DNA of 64,000 nucleotides from an uncultured Sphingomonadaceae bacterium (GTDB lineage: Bacteria; Pseudomonadota; Alphaproteobacteria; Sphingomonadales; Sphingomonadaceae): the NCBI GenBank assembly GCA_947488625.1, contig CANKZR010000001.1, positions 744,001 to 808,000 of the forward strand. Direction: 5' to 3'. Each line of letters opens with the position of its first letter. The stretch's first letter is position 1. The position numbers were made by a program, and so were the translations under genes. Under the pieces are notes generated by a model. It saw only the letters and a list, made by a program, of their open reading frames with translations, made no database searches and was not told where the DNA came from. Below are positions 15,613-25,604 of the stretch, piece after piece.

Positions 15613-16944
15613 TCAGTCGTATTCGATCACCGCGTCGCGGCGAAGATCGCGCAGATAGCGCTGGGCACGGCGATTGACGCGCTCGTCTTCCAACTGCGCC
15701 ATGATCTGGTCGGAGCTTGGGCCGGCCGTTTCCTGCGGATCGTCACGGCCACACAGCATCAAGACACGAATGCCTTCGTTGATGTCACCGAACGGCGGTG
15801 TAGTCTCACCAATGTTCAGGTTCAGCAGGATGCTCTGCAAGGCCTCGGGAAGCTGGCGAACGGTAATATCGTCATTGTCCACCGTCGTTGCGCCGATGGC
15901 CGCTGCACGCAGGTTGGCATCGCCGCAGCCGTTCATCGTACCAACAGCCTGAATGAAGGTAGAGCCACGCTCCTCCGCTTCGGCAGTGGAAATACCCTCG
16001 GGAAAGGCGATGCTGATCTGCTTGAGGCTGAGAACCGCATCGCGCGGGTCGGCCATGCCGATCTGGCGCTGGTCAATCATCAGCAGGATCGAGTAGCCAC
16101 CCGGAATTTCCAGAGGGCCGACCAACTGGCCTGGTGTCATCTGCTGCGCAGCGGCTTCCAGCGTGGGCTGTTGCAACTGTTCAAGACGAATCCATCCAAG
16201 ATCGCCGCCGACGATCGCGCTGGAAGCTTGCGAGTACTGGCGGGCGTAGGCGACGAAGCTGCCGCCGGCGCGCAACTGCTCGATAATCTGGGCGGCATTG
16301 TCCAGCACCTGTTCGCGATTGGCGCTATTGGCCGAAAGGAAAATTTCGCCAAGCCGGTATTCGGTCGTGCCGCGCGATGCCTGCAAGCGCTGAAAAAGCT
16401 CGTTCACTTCGCCTTCGGAGACGTTGACGAAGGGCTGCACGTTGCGCCGCAGAAGACGGTCCCAGGCAAGTTCGCCCTGTATCTGACGCTTGATGGAACG
16501 CGGGGAGGAGCCGATGGAAGCGAGATAGGCGTCCAGTTGCGCTACATCCATTCCGCGGCCTTCACGGGCGAAGCGTTCGTAGGCGGCTTGCACCTCTTCG
16601 TTCGTCACGGCCATGTCCTGCGCCGCCGCTTCCTGCACCTGCAGTGTCTCGTCGATCAGGTTGCGCAGCACCTGCAGGCGAAGACGCTGCCTCTCTTCTG
16701 GTGCAATCTGCCCTTCCTGCGAAGACAGGATCAGTGCAACGCGGTGATCCACGTCGGTGCCGGTGATGACGGCACCGTTCACCCGCGCGGTGGCACGGCG
16801 CACATTCGGATCGGCGGGTTCGACGATGAAGGAAATATCATCGGGCAGGTTGAAGGCGTCGGAGCCAGTGACTTGGACGCCCTGCGCCTGTGCCGTTCCG
16901 GCAAGTACGAAAGCGCCGAGTGCGGTGGCGGAATATTTCAGCAT
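15613..16944 (-). CDS. surA: Periplasmic chaperone/peptidyl-prolyl isomerase SurA
   Basis: From the ATG at 16944 this is 443 residues: signal peptide ending GTAQAQG, a SurA N-terminal chaperone domain (about residues 55-185, with ARVNGAVITGTDVDHRVAL and LIDETLQVQEA), a parvulin-type PPIase domain (about 190-295, with EYRLGEIFLS and GGDLGWIR then GPLEIPGGYSILLM) and a C-terminal domain homologous to the degenerate second parvulin region. The open frame reaches 17049 but lacks signal-peptide character there. SurA escorts beta-barrel proteins, including LptD encoded just upstream, to the BAM complex. Confidence 0.93.
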   Translation of the reverse strand: MLKYSATALGAFVLAGTAQAQGVQVTGSDAFNLPDDISFIVEPADPNVRRATARVNGAVITGTDVDHRVALILSSQEGQIAPEERQRLRLQVLRNLIDETLQVQEAAAQDMAVTNEEVQAAYERFAREGRGMDVAQLDAYLASIGSSPRSIKRQIQGELAWDRLLRRNVQPFVNVSEGEVNELFQRLQASRGTTEYRLGEIFLSANSANREQVLDNAAQIIEQLRAGGSFVAYARQYSQASSAIVGGDLGWIRLEQLQQPTLEAAAQQMTPGQLVGPLEIPGGYSILLMIDQRQIGMADPRDAVLSLKQISIAFPEGISTAEAEERGSTFIQAVGTMNGCGDANLRAAAIGATTVDNDDITVRQLPEALQSILLNLNIGETTPPFGDINEGIRVLMLCGRDDPQETAGPSSDQIMAQLEDERVNRRAQRYLRDLRRDAVIEYD

Positions 16945-17106
16945 TTTGGTCGCGTACACGATCACTTGGGTTACCTTGTCTTGTCTGTGGCGCAGGGAAA
17001 AGCGCCCTTGTGCAGAGCCGGGTACTTGCAATCTACGGCTTAACCCCACCTGAGCCAGCCCCTCCTAGCCAAATGTCTCCGCCCTGCCAATCCGCGTGGA
17101 AAAAGA

Positions 17107-19446
17107 CTAGTTGAAGCCCAGGTTGCGCAGATTGAAATAGATGCGGAAGCTGCTGCCCGATTGTGCGTCAGCCAGTTCGATATAGTCGCGCCGCCAGGTA
17201 AAGCCGAACTCCAGACAATCGTCCGCATAGGCAATACCAAGCCGGGTACGCAGCGGTTCGAATCCGTCTGCCACCAGCGTGGGATCTTCGCTGCGGTCGG
17301 TAAGGTTCACCACCGCCGATCCGAACACTGACCAGTGGCGTGCGAATGCGACGCGGCCTGCCAGGCGAATTTCCTCGCGGTCCTGCAAATCCTCCAGCGT
17401 GAAGTCGATATCGCGGTTTAGCTGCAGATAGCCGACTTCGACATAGGTGCGGTCGCTGCCCACGGTGGCGTCAATTTCGTTACGGCGGACGGTGAAGCTG
17501 TCCTTGTCGAGGCGAAATCGGTGCGTGAATTTCACGAAGTCGCGATAGCGCACCTGCGTTCGGCCCACGAAATCGGAGAATTGCTCGGTCAGGCCCGTTC
17601 CATCGGGAAACAGGTCGAACGCATCGTTCAGACGATAGGACTGTCCGATCGTGCTTTCCAGCCGCCAGCCGGGGAAATTGGCTTCCCAATCGACACCATA
17701 TGTAACGCGGACGCCGTCTTCCACCCGGTCATATCCGGGAAATCGGTTAAGAGCGAAAAGATTGGAATCTTCAAGATCGATGGCGCGGGAATCTTCGTTG
17801 GGTATCTCGAGATTGCGGACATCGGGTGTCGCCACAAGCTGCACGCGGGGGGTGAGAATTTGCGACCCACCCATAAACTCGCCGATAAAGGGCCACTTGA
17901 TATCCACCGCAGCAGTCGCGATGCCGCGCGCCTGCCAGCCGTTCTCCCCGCGATAGGACGCGACGCTGGTGAGCAGGTTGTCGTCGGAATGATAAACGTC
18001 GCTGCGCACGAGGCCGGTCAGAGTAACCTCTTGCCCCCAGGCCGTGATCCGTCGCAGATCCCATTGCGCGCGGGCGAAGGCGCGCTGCGTATCCTGCCCC
18101 TCCAGCCGGGTGACGGCGAGGGTATTGGCCTGCAATTCGACCGAGCCGCCCAGCACAGGTTCTTCCAGCCGGTAACGGGCATCGATCAGCGGAAGGGCCA
18201 GTGGCACCTGCCCCTGGTCGGTACTGACCAGCAGCGCCTGCGTCGCCCAGCCGGCGATCGAGACATACGAATTCTCGTCCTGCCGCGTGAGTTCGACCAC
18301 CGAGCGCAGACGATCCTCGCGGCTGATATCGTAGCGGCGCAGGAACGTGCGGTCGCTGGCAATCCGGATGGAGCCCTGGGCCGTCCAGTTCTCGTCCAGC
18401 TGGAAACGGCCATTGGTAAACAGATAGCCGCGAAAATCGTTCTCTTCGGTCCGCATCGTGGAATTAAGCGGAATGCGCGTGCCGTAGGTGGCGTAGCCTG
18501 TGACCTGGAATGCACCCTTGCCGGTCAACTGGCGGTATTGCGCAGAAACCATGGGTGCAGCTTCCGTATAGACATAGCCCGACAGGGTCAGATCGCGGTT
18601 GTCGGCCAATCGCCAGTAATAGCTGTCGGTAATCTCGATGCCGTTGGATGCTGTCAGACCGATATCCGGGATAAAGAAACCTGAACTGGCAGAGCCATCG
18701 GCGCTGATCGTCAGGCCCGGCAAGGGCAGGATGCGGGCACCGAACAATTCCAGATATGCATCGCGGAAACGGATTTCGGCAGTGTCTTCGTTGTAATAGA
18801 TGCGCTCTGCCGTAACGCGCCAGCTGGGGCTTTTATCACAGCCATCTGCGTCCACCACCGCGCAGGACGAATAGACCGCACGGGTCAGTTCGATATCCCC
18901 ATCGGCCGTGCGCGTCGCTTGCTGGGCTGCCAGCCTGCCACCTTGCCGGAATGCCAGCAGCAGGTTTTGCATGGCACCAGCTTCCAGCTCGTCTGTCAGC
19001 ACCAGTCTATCCGTAAACAGCTGGTTGCCGTTCTCGTCCACAAGCCTGATCGTGCCGGTTGCGACGATTTCGCCGGTCAGCCGGTTCCAGGTAACGGCAT
19101 CGGCGCGGACCGACTGGTCGCCCGACCGCAGCAGGACATTTCCCGCAGCGGTGATGGTGTCGGTATTTTCGTCATAGCGCAGTTCGTTCGCCTCGAAGGC
19201 GATCTCGCGCGGACCATCAGTGTCGTTTGGTGCAAGGATGCTGTCGTCGATGATCGGGAAGCCGCTTTCCTCGTCATCGCCGGGCTCGGGCGTCTGCACC
19301 GGCTCAATCGCTGTTTCGACGCCGGGGGCTGCACCTTCCTGAGCGAATACGGTGGGCGCTGCGCCAAGGGCAAGCAGAACGGCTACGCCTGCAACGGACA
19401 CACGGAGCGGATTCGCTGACAGTGCGGGGAGCGGGCCGGGGAGCAT
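17107..19446 (-). CDS. lptD: LPS-assembly protein LptD
   Basis: A 779-residue outer-membrane protein from the ATG at 19446, which gives a clear signal peptide (VAGVAVLLALGAAPTVFAQ). The N-terminal OstA/LptA-like jellyroll covers about residues 70-200 (IAFEANELRYDENTDTITAA is typical), followed by the LptD beta-barrel ending with an aromatic-rich strand and LRNLGFN. Cysteines occur as a pair near SSCAVVDADGCDKS and singly near ADDCLEFGF, possible disulfide partners. With LptE it inserts LPS into the outer leaflet. It is divergent from pepA. Confidence 0.95.
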   Translation of the reverse strand: MLPGPLPALSANPLRVSVAGVAVLLALGAAPTVFAQEGAAPGVETAIEPVQTPEPGDDEESGFPIIDDSILAPNDTDGPREIAFEANELRYDENTDTITAAGNVLLRSGDQSVRADAVTWNRLTGEIVATGTIRLVDENGNQLFTDRLVLTDELEAGAMQNLLLAFRQGGRLAAQQATRTADGDIELTRAVYSSCAVVDADGCDKSPSWRVTAERIYYNEDTAEIRFRDAYLELFGARILPLPGLTISADGSASSGFFIPDIGLTASNGIEITDSYYWRLADNRDLTLSGYVYTEAAPMVSAQYRQLTGKGAFQVTGYATYGTRIPLNSTMRTEENDFRGYLFTNGRFQLDENWTAQGSIRIASDRTFLRRYDISREDRLRSVVELTRQDENSYVSIAGWATQALLVSTDQGQVPLALPLIDARYRLEEPVLGGSVELQANTLAVTRLEGQDTQRAFARAQWDLRRITAWGQEVTLTGLVRSDVYHSDDNLLTSVASYRGENGWQARGIATAAVDIKWPFIGEFMGGSQILTPRVQLVATPDVRNLEIPNEDSRAIDLEDSNLFALNRFPGYDRVEDGVRVTYGVDWEANFPGWRLESTIGQSYRLNDAFDLFPDGTGLTEQFSDFVGRTQVRYRDFVKFTHRFRLDKDSFTVRRNEIDATVGSDRTYVEVGYLQLNRDIDFTLEDLQDREEIRLAGRVAFARHWSVFGSAVVNLTDRSEDPTLVADGFEPLRTRLGIAYADDCLEFGFTWRRDYIELADAQSGSSFRIYFNLRNLGFN

Positions 19447-19491
19447 GGCTTGCCTATTGCACCACGCGCTCCTAATCGCAACGCCAGCTTT

Positions 19492-19516
19492 GCAGCACGG
19501 TGAAAAGCCGTGCTGC
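19492..19516. promoter_or_regulatory. Perfect 9-bp hairpin/palindrome in the lptD-pepA divergent region
   Basis: GCAGCACGG (19492-19500), loop TGAAAAG, CCGTGCTGC (19508-19516). It lies 31 bp before the pepA ATG and 45 bp before the lptD ATG. There is no T run on either side, so it is more likely an operator or a 5' UTR hairpin than a terminator. Confidence 0.5.
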
Positions 19517-19547
19517 CAATCCCGAATTATTTGCTGGAGCCCCCACC

Positions 19548-21011
19548 ATGGAAATCGAATTTCGCAACTCACTCGGCACCGATAGCCCGCGCATCGTGGC
19601 GCGCATCGTGGATCAGGACGACCTGCCGGGCGATCTACCCGCCGCCATCAGCGAAGGAGCCAAGGCTTCGCGTTTCACGGGCAAGGCTGGCCAGGTGTTC
19701 GATGGATTTGCGGAGATCGATGGCAACGTAGTGCGACTCGCGCTGGCAGGCGCAGGCAAGAAGGACAAGGAAGGGCGCCACGCCGCACTTGAACGCGCGG
19801 GTGCCGCGCTGACGGCAAAGTACCTCACCAGCGGCGAGACCGAGATGGCTATCGACGCAGGCGCAAGCGGCTTGGATGCCAACGAAACGGCCGCCGTGCT
19901 GATGGGTGCGCGCCTTCGTGCCTGGCGCTGGGATGAATACCGTACCAAGCTGCGCGACGAGCAGAAGCGGACGTTGAACAAGGTGGTCGTAGCCGGTGCG
20001 CCGGCGGGCGCGCAGGACGAATGGACCGACGCGCAGGCCGTGGCGAAAGGTGTTGAATTCACCCGCGAACTGGTCGCGGAGCCCGCGAACATCATCTATC
20101 CGGAAAGCTTCGTCGAACGCTGCAACAAGCGCTTCGAGGGGACCGGCGCCGAACTGGTCGTGCTCGACGATGCCGAGATGGAAAAGCTGGGCATGGGCGC
20201 GCTGCTGGGCGTGGGGCTGGGTTCCGAACGCGCGTCACGCGTGCTGGCAATCAAGTGGATGGGCGGCACCAAGGGCGAAGCGCCCATCGCTTTTGTCGGC
20301 AAGGGTGTAACCTTCGATACCGGCGGCATCTCGCTGAAACCCGGCGCTGGCATGGAAGACATGAAGTGGGACATGGGCGGCGCAGGTGCCGTTGCTGGGG
20401 CCATGCTCGCCCTGACGCTGCGCAAGGCAAAGGCCAACATCGTGGGCGTGTGTGGCCTCGTCGAAAACATGCCCGATGGCCGCGCCATGCGTCCCGGTGA
20501 CGTGGTGACATCCATGTCCGGCCAGACGATCGAGGTTCTCAACACCGATGCAGAGGGTCGACTGGTGCTATGCGACGCGCTGACCTGGGTGCAGAAGGAA
20601 TTCAAGCCTTCGCGCATCGTGGATCTCGCCACCCTGACCGGCGCCATTCTGGTTTCCCTAGGCAGCGAGCACGCGGGCATCTTCTCCAATAACGACGATC
20701 TGGCGGACGACTTGCTGCACGCCGGCAAGCAGGCGGGCGACAAGCTGTGGCGCTTCCCCTTGGCACCGGAATACGACAAGCTGCTCGACAGCCCGATTGC
20801 CGACATGAAGAACATTGGCGGTCGTTATGCAGGGTCCATCACTGCCGCGCAGTTCCTGCAGCGCTATATCGAGAATGACACGCCTTGGGCGCATCTGGAT
20901 ATCGCGGGCATGGTGTGGGCGGACAAGCCCGGAGCGACCTGGGACAAGGGAGCCACCGGTTACGGCGTACGCCTGCTCGACCGGTTCATCCGCAACACCG
21001 TGAACGGATAA
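19548..21011 (+). CDS. pepA: Leucyl aminopeptidase (M17)
   Basis: A 487-residue M17 aminopeptidase. The catalytic C-terminal domain has [16 protein letters not shown] (zinc-binding Lys and Asp), [11 protein letters not shown] and the family signature [14 protein letters not shown] (residues about 340-353). The N-terminal domain (1-170) is divergent, as usual. Two-metal-dependent, it removes N-terminal residues from peptides in the cytoplasm; E. coli PepA also binds DNA. The ATG at 19548 is preferred over upstream in-frame codons since MEIEFRNS begins the domain. DUF2256 and holC follow; pepA-holC proximity is widespread. Confidence 0.96.
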   Translation: MEIEFRNSLGTDSPRIVARIVDQDDLPGDLPAAISEGAKASRFTGKAGQVFDGFAEIDGNVVRLALAGAGKKDKEGRHAALERAGAALTAKYLTSGETEMAIDAGASGLDANETAAVLMGARLRAWRWDEYRTKLRDEQKRTLNKVVVAGAPAGAQDEWTDAQAVAKGVEFTRELVAEPANIIYPESFVERCNKRFEGTGAELVVLDDAEMEKLGMGALLGVGLGSERASRVLAIKWMGGTKGEAPIAFVGKGVTFDTGGISLKPGAGMEDMKWDMGGAGAVAGAMLALTLRKAKANIVGVCGLVENMPDGRAMRPGDVVTSMSGQTIEVLNTDAEGRLVLCDALTWVQKEFKPSRIVDLATLTGAILVSLGSEHAGIFSNNDDLADDLLHAGKQAGDKLWRFPLAPEYDKLLDSPIADMKNIGGRYAGSITAAQFLQRYIENDTPWAHLDIAGMVWADKPGATWDKGATGYGVRLLDRFIRNTVNG

Positions 21012-21022
21012 GGTTCGCAGCC

Positions 21023-21184
21023 ATGCCGAAGATGCGGCGCAAATCGGACCTTCCGTCGAAGATTTGCGCCGCATGCGGTCTGCCGTTCAACTGGCGCAAG
21101 AAATGGGAGCGGGACTGGGATAACGTGCGCTATTGTTCGGAGCGTTGCAAAAGGCAAAAGGGCGAGGCTGATGATCCGAGGTAA
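21023..21184 (+). CDS. DUF2256 zinc-ribbon-like protein
   Basis: A 53-residue basic protein with CAAC (residues 15-18) and CSERC pairs around a WRKKWERDW centre, matching DUF2256. The four cysteines could bind one zinc. The function is unknown. It lies 11 bp after pepA and 18 bp before holC, so it belongs to the same transcription unit. Confidence 0.85.
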   Translation: MPKMRRKSDLPSKICAACGLPFNWRKKWERDWDNVRYCSERCKRQKGEADDPR

Positions 21185-21202
21185 AGAAGCGATAGGCCGG
21201 AA

Positions 21203-21643
21203 ATGATGCGGGTCGATTTCTATCTGCTTTCATCCGATGCGGCGCCCATCGCGATTGCACGGCTGGCGGGCAAGGTGCGGCAGGCGGGCGAACGCTTGCT
21301 CGTTGTCGCGGACGATCTGTCTTTGCTGGGAGAAACAAGCAAGACACTGTGGGAAACAGCGCCGGAGGCCTTTCTTGCCAATGGCATCGCCGGGGATGAA
21401 CACGATGCCATGCAACCCATCCTGCTGTCGAACGAAGTCCAGCCCGACAACGGGGCGAGCTTCCTGCTGATTGCCGATGGCCAGTGGCGCGAACCGGGCG
21501 AGAGCTTCACCCGCGTTCTTTTCCTGTTTGACCAGACTACGATCGCGCACGCACGGCAGACCTGGAAAGCCTTGCAGGATCGCGAGGGAATGGAGCGTAG
21601 ATTCTGGAAACAACAGGGCGGGCGCTGGATCGAAGGACCTTGA
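21203..21643 (+). CDS. holC: DNA polymerase III chi subunit
   Basis: A 146-residue HolC. It opens VDFYLLSS, includes a Rossmann-like fold with QAGERLLVVADD, LLGETSKTLWE and GDEHDAMQPILLS, and ends with WKQQGGRWIEGP, all typical of chi. With psi it links the clamp loader to SSB at the replication fork. Two ATG codons are in tandem at 21203; the second may serve equally. It follows pepA and DUF2256. Confidence 0.92.
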   Translation: MMRVDFYLLSSDAAPIAIARLAGKVRQAGERLLVVADDLSLLGETSKTLWETAPEAFLANGIAGDEHDAMQPILLSNEVQPDNGASFLLIADGQWREPGESFTRVLFLFDQTTIAHARQTWKALQDREGMERRFWKQQGGRWIEGP

Positions 21644-21693
21644 CGACAGGGCCATTTCCAGCAGAAAGTCCGCCGTATCCTTTGGGGGCCATC

Positions 21694-22194
21694 ATGCACA
21701 AGATCACGATTCTGACCGTTCTCGCCATCTCCCTGTCTGCCTGCGACGGATCCGATGAAGGCACCGTGCAGACAGATGACGGGCAGACGGTAAATTACGA
21801 TGTCGATCGTGCTGGTGGCGATACAAAGGTTCGGGTTTCCGGCGAGGATGGCGAGAAAACGGTCATCGATTCAGGCACCAATGTCGCAGCCGATCTGCCC
21901 GATGGCTATTCTCTCTATCCCGGCGCTTCCGTGATCAACACGACCACCATGAGCCAGTCCGACGGGCGCGGTATGCTCGTCATCATGCAAAGCGACGCCA
22001 CACCCGAAGAGATGGTAACGTTCTATCGCAGCCAGGCCAAAAATGCGGGTGTCGAGATCGGCATGGAGATGAATTCCAACGGCTCCATGATGGTGGCCGG
22101 CGAAACCGAGGATGGTGGCACCTTTAGTTTCAACGCATCTTCGTCCGGCGATGGCACGACCGGGCAACTTGTGGTGGGGCAGGGCCTGAACTAG
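21694..22194 (+). CDS. Putative lipoprotein, unknown function
   Basis: A 166-residue predicted lipoprotein from the ATG at 21694, which gives [20 protein letters not shown] with lipidated cysteine at residue 17; the Asp at +2 would favour inner-membrane retention if E. coli sorting rules apply. The mature part is acidic and rich in Gly, Ser and Thr. It has a segment [19 protein letters not shown], then a probable alpha/beta unit ([20 protein letters not shown]) and beta strands. I cannot name a family with confidence. It sits between holC and ndk. Confidence 0.75.
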   Translation: MHKITILTVLAISLSACDGSDEGTVQTDDGQTVNYDVDRAGGDTKVRVSGEDGEKTVIDSGTNVAADLPDGYSLYPGASVINTTTMSQSDGRGMLVIMQSDATPEEMVTFYRSQAKNAGVEIGMEMNSNGSMMVAGETEDGGTFSFNASSSGDGTTGQLVVGQGLN

Positions 22195-22316
22195 GCAACA
22201 GGGCGCGGTCTGGTTTGGGGTTGCGTGATGCGCAAGCCTGCTTGCCCTGCGCATTCGGGGACGCTAGGGGCCGCGCGAACTCTTTACATCACAGAATTCT
22301 TGCAAAGGAAATTCCC

Positions 22317-22739
22317 ATGGCGGCTACCCGCACTTTTTCGATCATCAAGCCTGACGCTACGCGCCGCAACCTGACCGGTGCGGTCACCAAGATGCTGGAA
22401 GACGCTGGCCTGCGCGTCATTGCATCCAAGCGCATCCAGATGACCCGTGAACAGGCCGACGGTTTCTACGCCGTTCACAAGGAACGTCCTTTCTTTGGTG
22501 AACTGGTCGAGTTCATGATCAGCGGTCCGGTTGTGGTGCAGGTGCTGGAAGGTGAAGATGCCGTGGCGCGCAACCGCAAGGTCATGGGCGCAACCAACCC
22601 TGCCGATGCCGACGAAGGTACGATCCGCAAGGCCTACGCCGAGAGCATTGAAGCAAACTCCGTCCATGGGTCGGATAGTGAAGAAAACGCCAAGATCGAA
22701 ATCGACTTCTTCTTCGACGAAGACGAAATCGTCGGCTAA
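22317..22739 (+). CDS. ndk: Nucleoside diphosphate kinase
   Basis: A 140-residue NDK. It starts [16 protein letters not shown] and has the active-site motif [11 protein letters not shown] with the phosphorylated histidine. [19 protein letters not shown] binds nucleotide. It balances NTP pools by gamma-phosphate transfer through a phosphohistidine. The ATG at 22317 is preceded by AAAGGAAA, a good ribosome binding site, and upstream codons do not match the family. A strong terminator follows at 22774-22806. Confidence 0.98.
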   Translation: MAATRTFSIIKPDATRRNLTGAVTKMLEDAGLRVIASKRIQMTREQADGFYAVHKERPFFGELVEFMISGPVVVQVLEGEDAVARNRKVMGATNPADADEGTIRKAYAESIEANSVHGSDSEENAKIEIDFFFDEDEIVG

Positions 22740-22773
22740 CCCGATTTCGCTTTTGCATGGCAATCGCAACCGC

Positions 22774-22806
22774 AACGGGGGCAGTGATACGATCACTGCC
22801 CCCGTT
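22774..22806 (+). terminator. Rho-independent terminator after ndk
   Basis: A perfect 15-bp stem (22774-22788 with 22792-22806), loop ACG, then a T-rich stretch (TTTCGTTT). It is the strongest terminator hairpin in the window and ends the pepA-ndk transcripts. Confidence 0.9.
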
Positions 22807-22999
22807 TCGTTTGAAAGTGTGGGAATTACGACGTTCCGGTCCGAGTTCAAGTGGGCAAGGCTGGCTTCAAACATGGTAGAAAGCAGGTATGGCGGGAAAG
22901 CCCATGGGCGTTCTACAGTATGCTGATCGGTGTGAGAAAAATAACGGTAGCGCCCCATCGCAAATTGATGACGTTTAGCCTTTTCAACGGAGAGGGACC

Positions 23000-23395
23000 T
23001 TGCTCGAATGGCTCAAGAAATCCCCCGAGCGTACCGTAGCGCGCTTCATCGATGCGATGAATGCGCGGGACTTCGCCGAACTTGAAACGTTACTTGCAGA
23101 CAATTTTCTTTTGATCGACGACGCTGGCCGCACGAGGCGAGGCCGGGAACAATGTCTCAAACTGTTCGCCAAGGCGATAGAGGTGCTTCCCGATTACAAG
23201 CTGGCGCCTAGCTCGATCGTCCTTAGAGGCGATCATGTTCTGATATCCGGAAAATTGCTTTCCACGCACTCTGCGATTGCCAAGTCGACGCAATGGCGTG
23301 CGCGGGCAGACCGTTCGAAATTACTGGAATGGCAGTCTTTTGCGCACGGCCAGACCATCTCTCTGATCGCTGAGATCGACAAGGCCCTGGTATAG
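23000..23395 (+). CDS. SnoaL/NTF2-like protein
   Basis: A 131-residue protein started by TTG at 23000 behind GGAGAGGG. The layout fits the NTF2-like cone fold: an N-terminal helix (RTVARFIDAMNARDFAEL), the strand-loop LLADNFLLIDDAGRTRRGRE, then beta strands ending with the SFAHGQTISLIAEI strand typical of SnoaL-like domains. The activity cannot be told from sequence. It is separated from ndk by the terminator and 190 bp, so it has its own promoter, and it converges with the sulfotransferase 10 bp away. Confidence 0.72.
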   Translation: MLEWLKKSPERTVARFIDAMNARDFAELETLLADNFLLIDDAGRTRRGREQCLKLFAKAIEVLPDYKLAPSSIVLRGDHVLISGKLLSTHSAIAKSTQWRARADRSKLLEWQSFAHGQTISLIAEIDKALV

Positions 23396-23405
23396 GGCGA
23401 GCGAG

Positions 23406-24602
23406 TTACGCCTGCGCGAAGGCTTTGTAAGTCTCGGAATGCGATTGGTGATCTCCATCCGCCGCGCGCGCCTGTTCCCCGCGCATTTCCCTCAAGGCAT
23501 CCGCCGTCAGCCGCAGGCCGAGATCACGATAAATACGGGCCACCTCGGCTTCCCAGTCGTCGTTAAGAGCTTCGAATTCCACCGACGAGAGCGGACCAGC
23601 GAACTGGCCCAACGCATCGTCCATCCGTTTTTGTCTGAGATCGATCTTGCGCTGCATTTCTTCAACTATCCAATCGAAGTCGACAAAGTCGGACTGCATC
23701 GTCATCTGGTTTGCCACCAGCGATGCTGCGCTACGCGCCAGATCTTTCTCGCAGCGGCGCGTCAACACGACCCGAGCATCGGGAAACTGGGAGAGCAGGG
23801 CTGGTAGGTCTTCCGCAAATTGCGGAACCTTCAATACACGCGGTCGATCCGCATTTGCGTGCCAGTTCGCATCGGTGCGCAGCATTCTTGCAAATTCGCG
23901 ATAGATGGGCGCCGGGTCACGCGCCTCGCTGAATCTACTGAATGTCGGGATGCGCCACTGCGCCTCATAGGCGCAATGATCCAGCGCCGCCGCCAGCCAG
24001 CCAAGCTCCTCGTCGGCGCGGGTAACACCGAAGGGGTGGATTGAATCGAGCCATGGGTCGATCGTGCGGGCAAAGAGCAGGGAGAGCGCCGACCAGGCGG
24101 GACGTGTATCGGGCGACCGGGGTACAGGTTGCCAGCTATCGCAAAAGCGCGTTGCCGCCAGCGCAGGATCGGAGGCCAGCAGGCGATGTACCCGGGTCGT
24201 TCCGCTGCGCATATGACCCACCACGATCACGGGCGGAGCAAGCTGCGTGTTGAGAATATCGGGCTCGTTCTGCCACAAGGCTCCAAGCTCCAGTCTTTGC
24301 CGGACGGCCCGGACCAGTTGGCCATGCGCCATCGTAAGACCCAGCGGGTTCAGTCGCGCCTCGGCCTCTAGCGATTCAGCAAGGACTTCCAACCGCAGCC
24401 TGAAATCCGCAATATCCGCATCGCATCGCAGGCCCTCGTTGCCCGAGGCAGGCGCGTCGCACCTCGCTTTTGTCCACAATGCGTCCGGGTCGAGCGTAGG
24501 CACTTCGCTCAATCCGCGGCGCCAGGCCGTTTCCAGCCACCCGTTCACACGGTCCACCCGCGATGATCGAGCGCAGGGGTGTGGACGGGGAGGGACGCTC
24601 AT
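23406..24602 (-). CDS. Sulfotransferase family protein
   Basis: A 398-residue protein of the bacterial sulfotransferase family. The 5'-phosphosulfate loop is visible as VVGHMRSGTTRVHRLL (about residues 127-142), and the 3'-phosphate strand is probably in ARVVLTRRCEKDLARSAAS (about 275-295). The N-terminal part is helical and less conserved. It should transfer sulfate from PAPS to an unknown acceptor. It lies 3 bp downstream of purN on the same strand, so it may be at the end of the purM-purN transcript. Loss or change of PAPS binding cannot be excluded. Confidence 0.82.
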   Translation of the reverse strand: MSVPPRPHPCARSSRVDRVNGWLETAWRRGLSEVPTLDPDALWTKARCDAPASGNEGLRCDADIADFRLRLEVLAESLEAEARLNPLGLTMAHGQLVRAVRQRLELGALWQNEPDILNTQLAPPVIVVGHMRSGTTRVHRLLASDPALAATRFCDSWQPVPRSPDTRPAWSALSLLFARTIDPWLDSIHPFGVTRADEELGWLAAALDHCAYEAQWRIPTFSRFSEARDPAPIYREFARMLRTDANWHANADRPRVLKVPQFAEDLPALLSQFPDARVVLTRRCEKDLARSAASLVANQMTMQSDFVDFDWIVEEMQRKIDLRQKRMDDALGQFAGPLSSVEFEALNDDWEAEVARIYRDLGLRLTADALREMRGEQARAADGDHQSHSETYKAFAQA

Positions 24603-24605
24603 GCC

Positions 24606-25604
24606 CTAGAATTCATCCGCGGTGTCGCGCAGCTTTGCAAGCCGCTTCGGCGCAACGGTGCGCCAACTTCTCTCAAGCCAATCAGACACATGGTCCCAGT
24701 CAACGTCCGACCGGTTCAGAATGATCCCGACCCAGCCGCTAGCCCCGTAATAGGCAGGCTTGAAATATATTTCGGGGGCGTTTTCCACCAGGCTCGCCAA
24801 TTCATCCGGGCCGCCGGTTTTCACCAGCACGGCGATGTGATCGGTACCGTGAAATCGATCCTGGAAATAGGCGAAGTACTTGCCGCTCTTGCCGCCGGTG
24901 CGCCATCCCGGAGAGCCATGGCTATCCCGTTCCTCTGCTTCAGGTAGCACAAGCGCCAACTTGCGAAGCTTCTTTAGTAGCCAGTCTGCACGATAGGCGC
25001 GGCTAACGTATTCGGCCACCATACGAGGATAGAGCTGGTATTCAGCGAGGATAACCCGGCTTGCCAGGCTGTCGGCGGTGTCATGCGGAAGGATCGCCAC
25101 GGGCAACTGGCCCAACAACGGCCCGCCATCCAGTTCGGGAGTCACCACGTGAACCGAACAGCCGCCGAAGGCCTCACCTGCGTCGATTGCGCGCTGGTGG
25201 GTGTCCAGTCCCTTGTATTTGGGCAGCAGGGAAGGGTGGGTGTTCACCATGCGGCCTTCCCATCCACTCACGAATTCGGCAGTGAGTATGCGCATATAGC
25301 CACAAAGCGCGAGATATTCGGCGCCACTTTCCCGCAGCGCGGAGTCCATGATTTCCTCGTGCGCGCGGCGATCCATGCCGTGATGGTCATGCGCAAATGT
25401 GGCAATTCCTTCCGCAGCGGCAATTTTCAGGCCCGGCGCGTCGGGATTGTTGCTGCCCACCAGCACGATTTCGTAGGGGCAATCGGGAAGGCGGGACTGG
25501 AACAGCAGAGCAGACATGGTGGTGCCATTGCCGGAAAGCAGACAGGCAACCTTCGCCTTGCGCGGCCTTGCATCCGCCGCCGTCTCAGGCATCGTGATCG
25601 GCAA
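24606..25604 (-). CDS. purN: Phosphoribosylglycinamide formyltransferase with C-terminal MmcQ/YjbR-like domain
   Basis: A 332-residue fusion. Residues about 17-205 are Pur[14 protein letters not shown], then the catalytic set Asn121 and His123 (NTHPSLLP) and Asp159 (ELDGG), which formylate GAR using 10-formyl-THF in de novo purine synthesis. Residues about 208-325 form a second domain resembling MmcQ/YjbR (CyaY-like fold): [27 protein letters not shown] and the ending [21 protein letters not shown]. Classical PurN is about 210 residues. It overlaps the end of purM by 20 bp. Confidence 0.92.
   Translation of the reverse strand: MPITMPETAADARPRKAKVACLLSGNGTTMSALLFQSRLPDCPYEIVLVGSNNPDAPGLKIAAAEGIATFAHDHHGMDRRAHEEIMDSALRESGAEYLALCGYMRILTAEFVSGWEGRMVNTHPSLLPKYKGLDTHQRAIDAGEAFGGCSVHVVTPELDGGPLLGQLPVAILPHDTADSLASRVILAEYQLYPRMVAEYVSRAYRADWLLKKLRKLALVLPEAEERDSHGSPGWRTGGKSGKYFAYFQDRFHGTDHIAVLVKTGGPDELASLVENAPEIYFKPAYYGASGWVGIILNRSDVDWDHVSDWLERSWRTVAPKRLAKLRDTADEF

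Noticed and set aside
17521..18684. 387-residue plus-strand frame
   Set aside because: Antisense to lptD, no domain.
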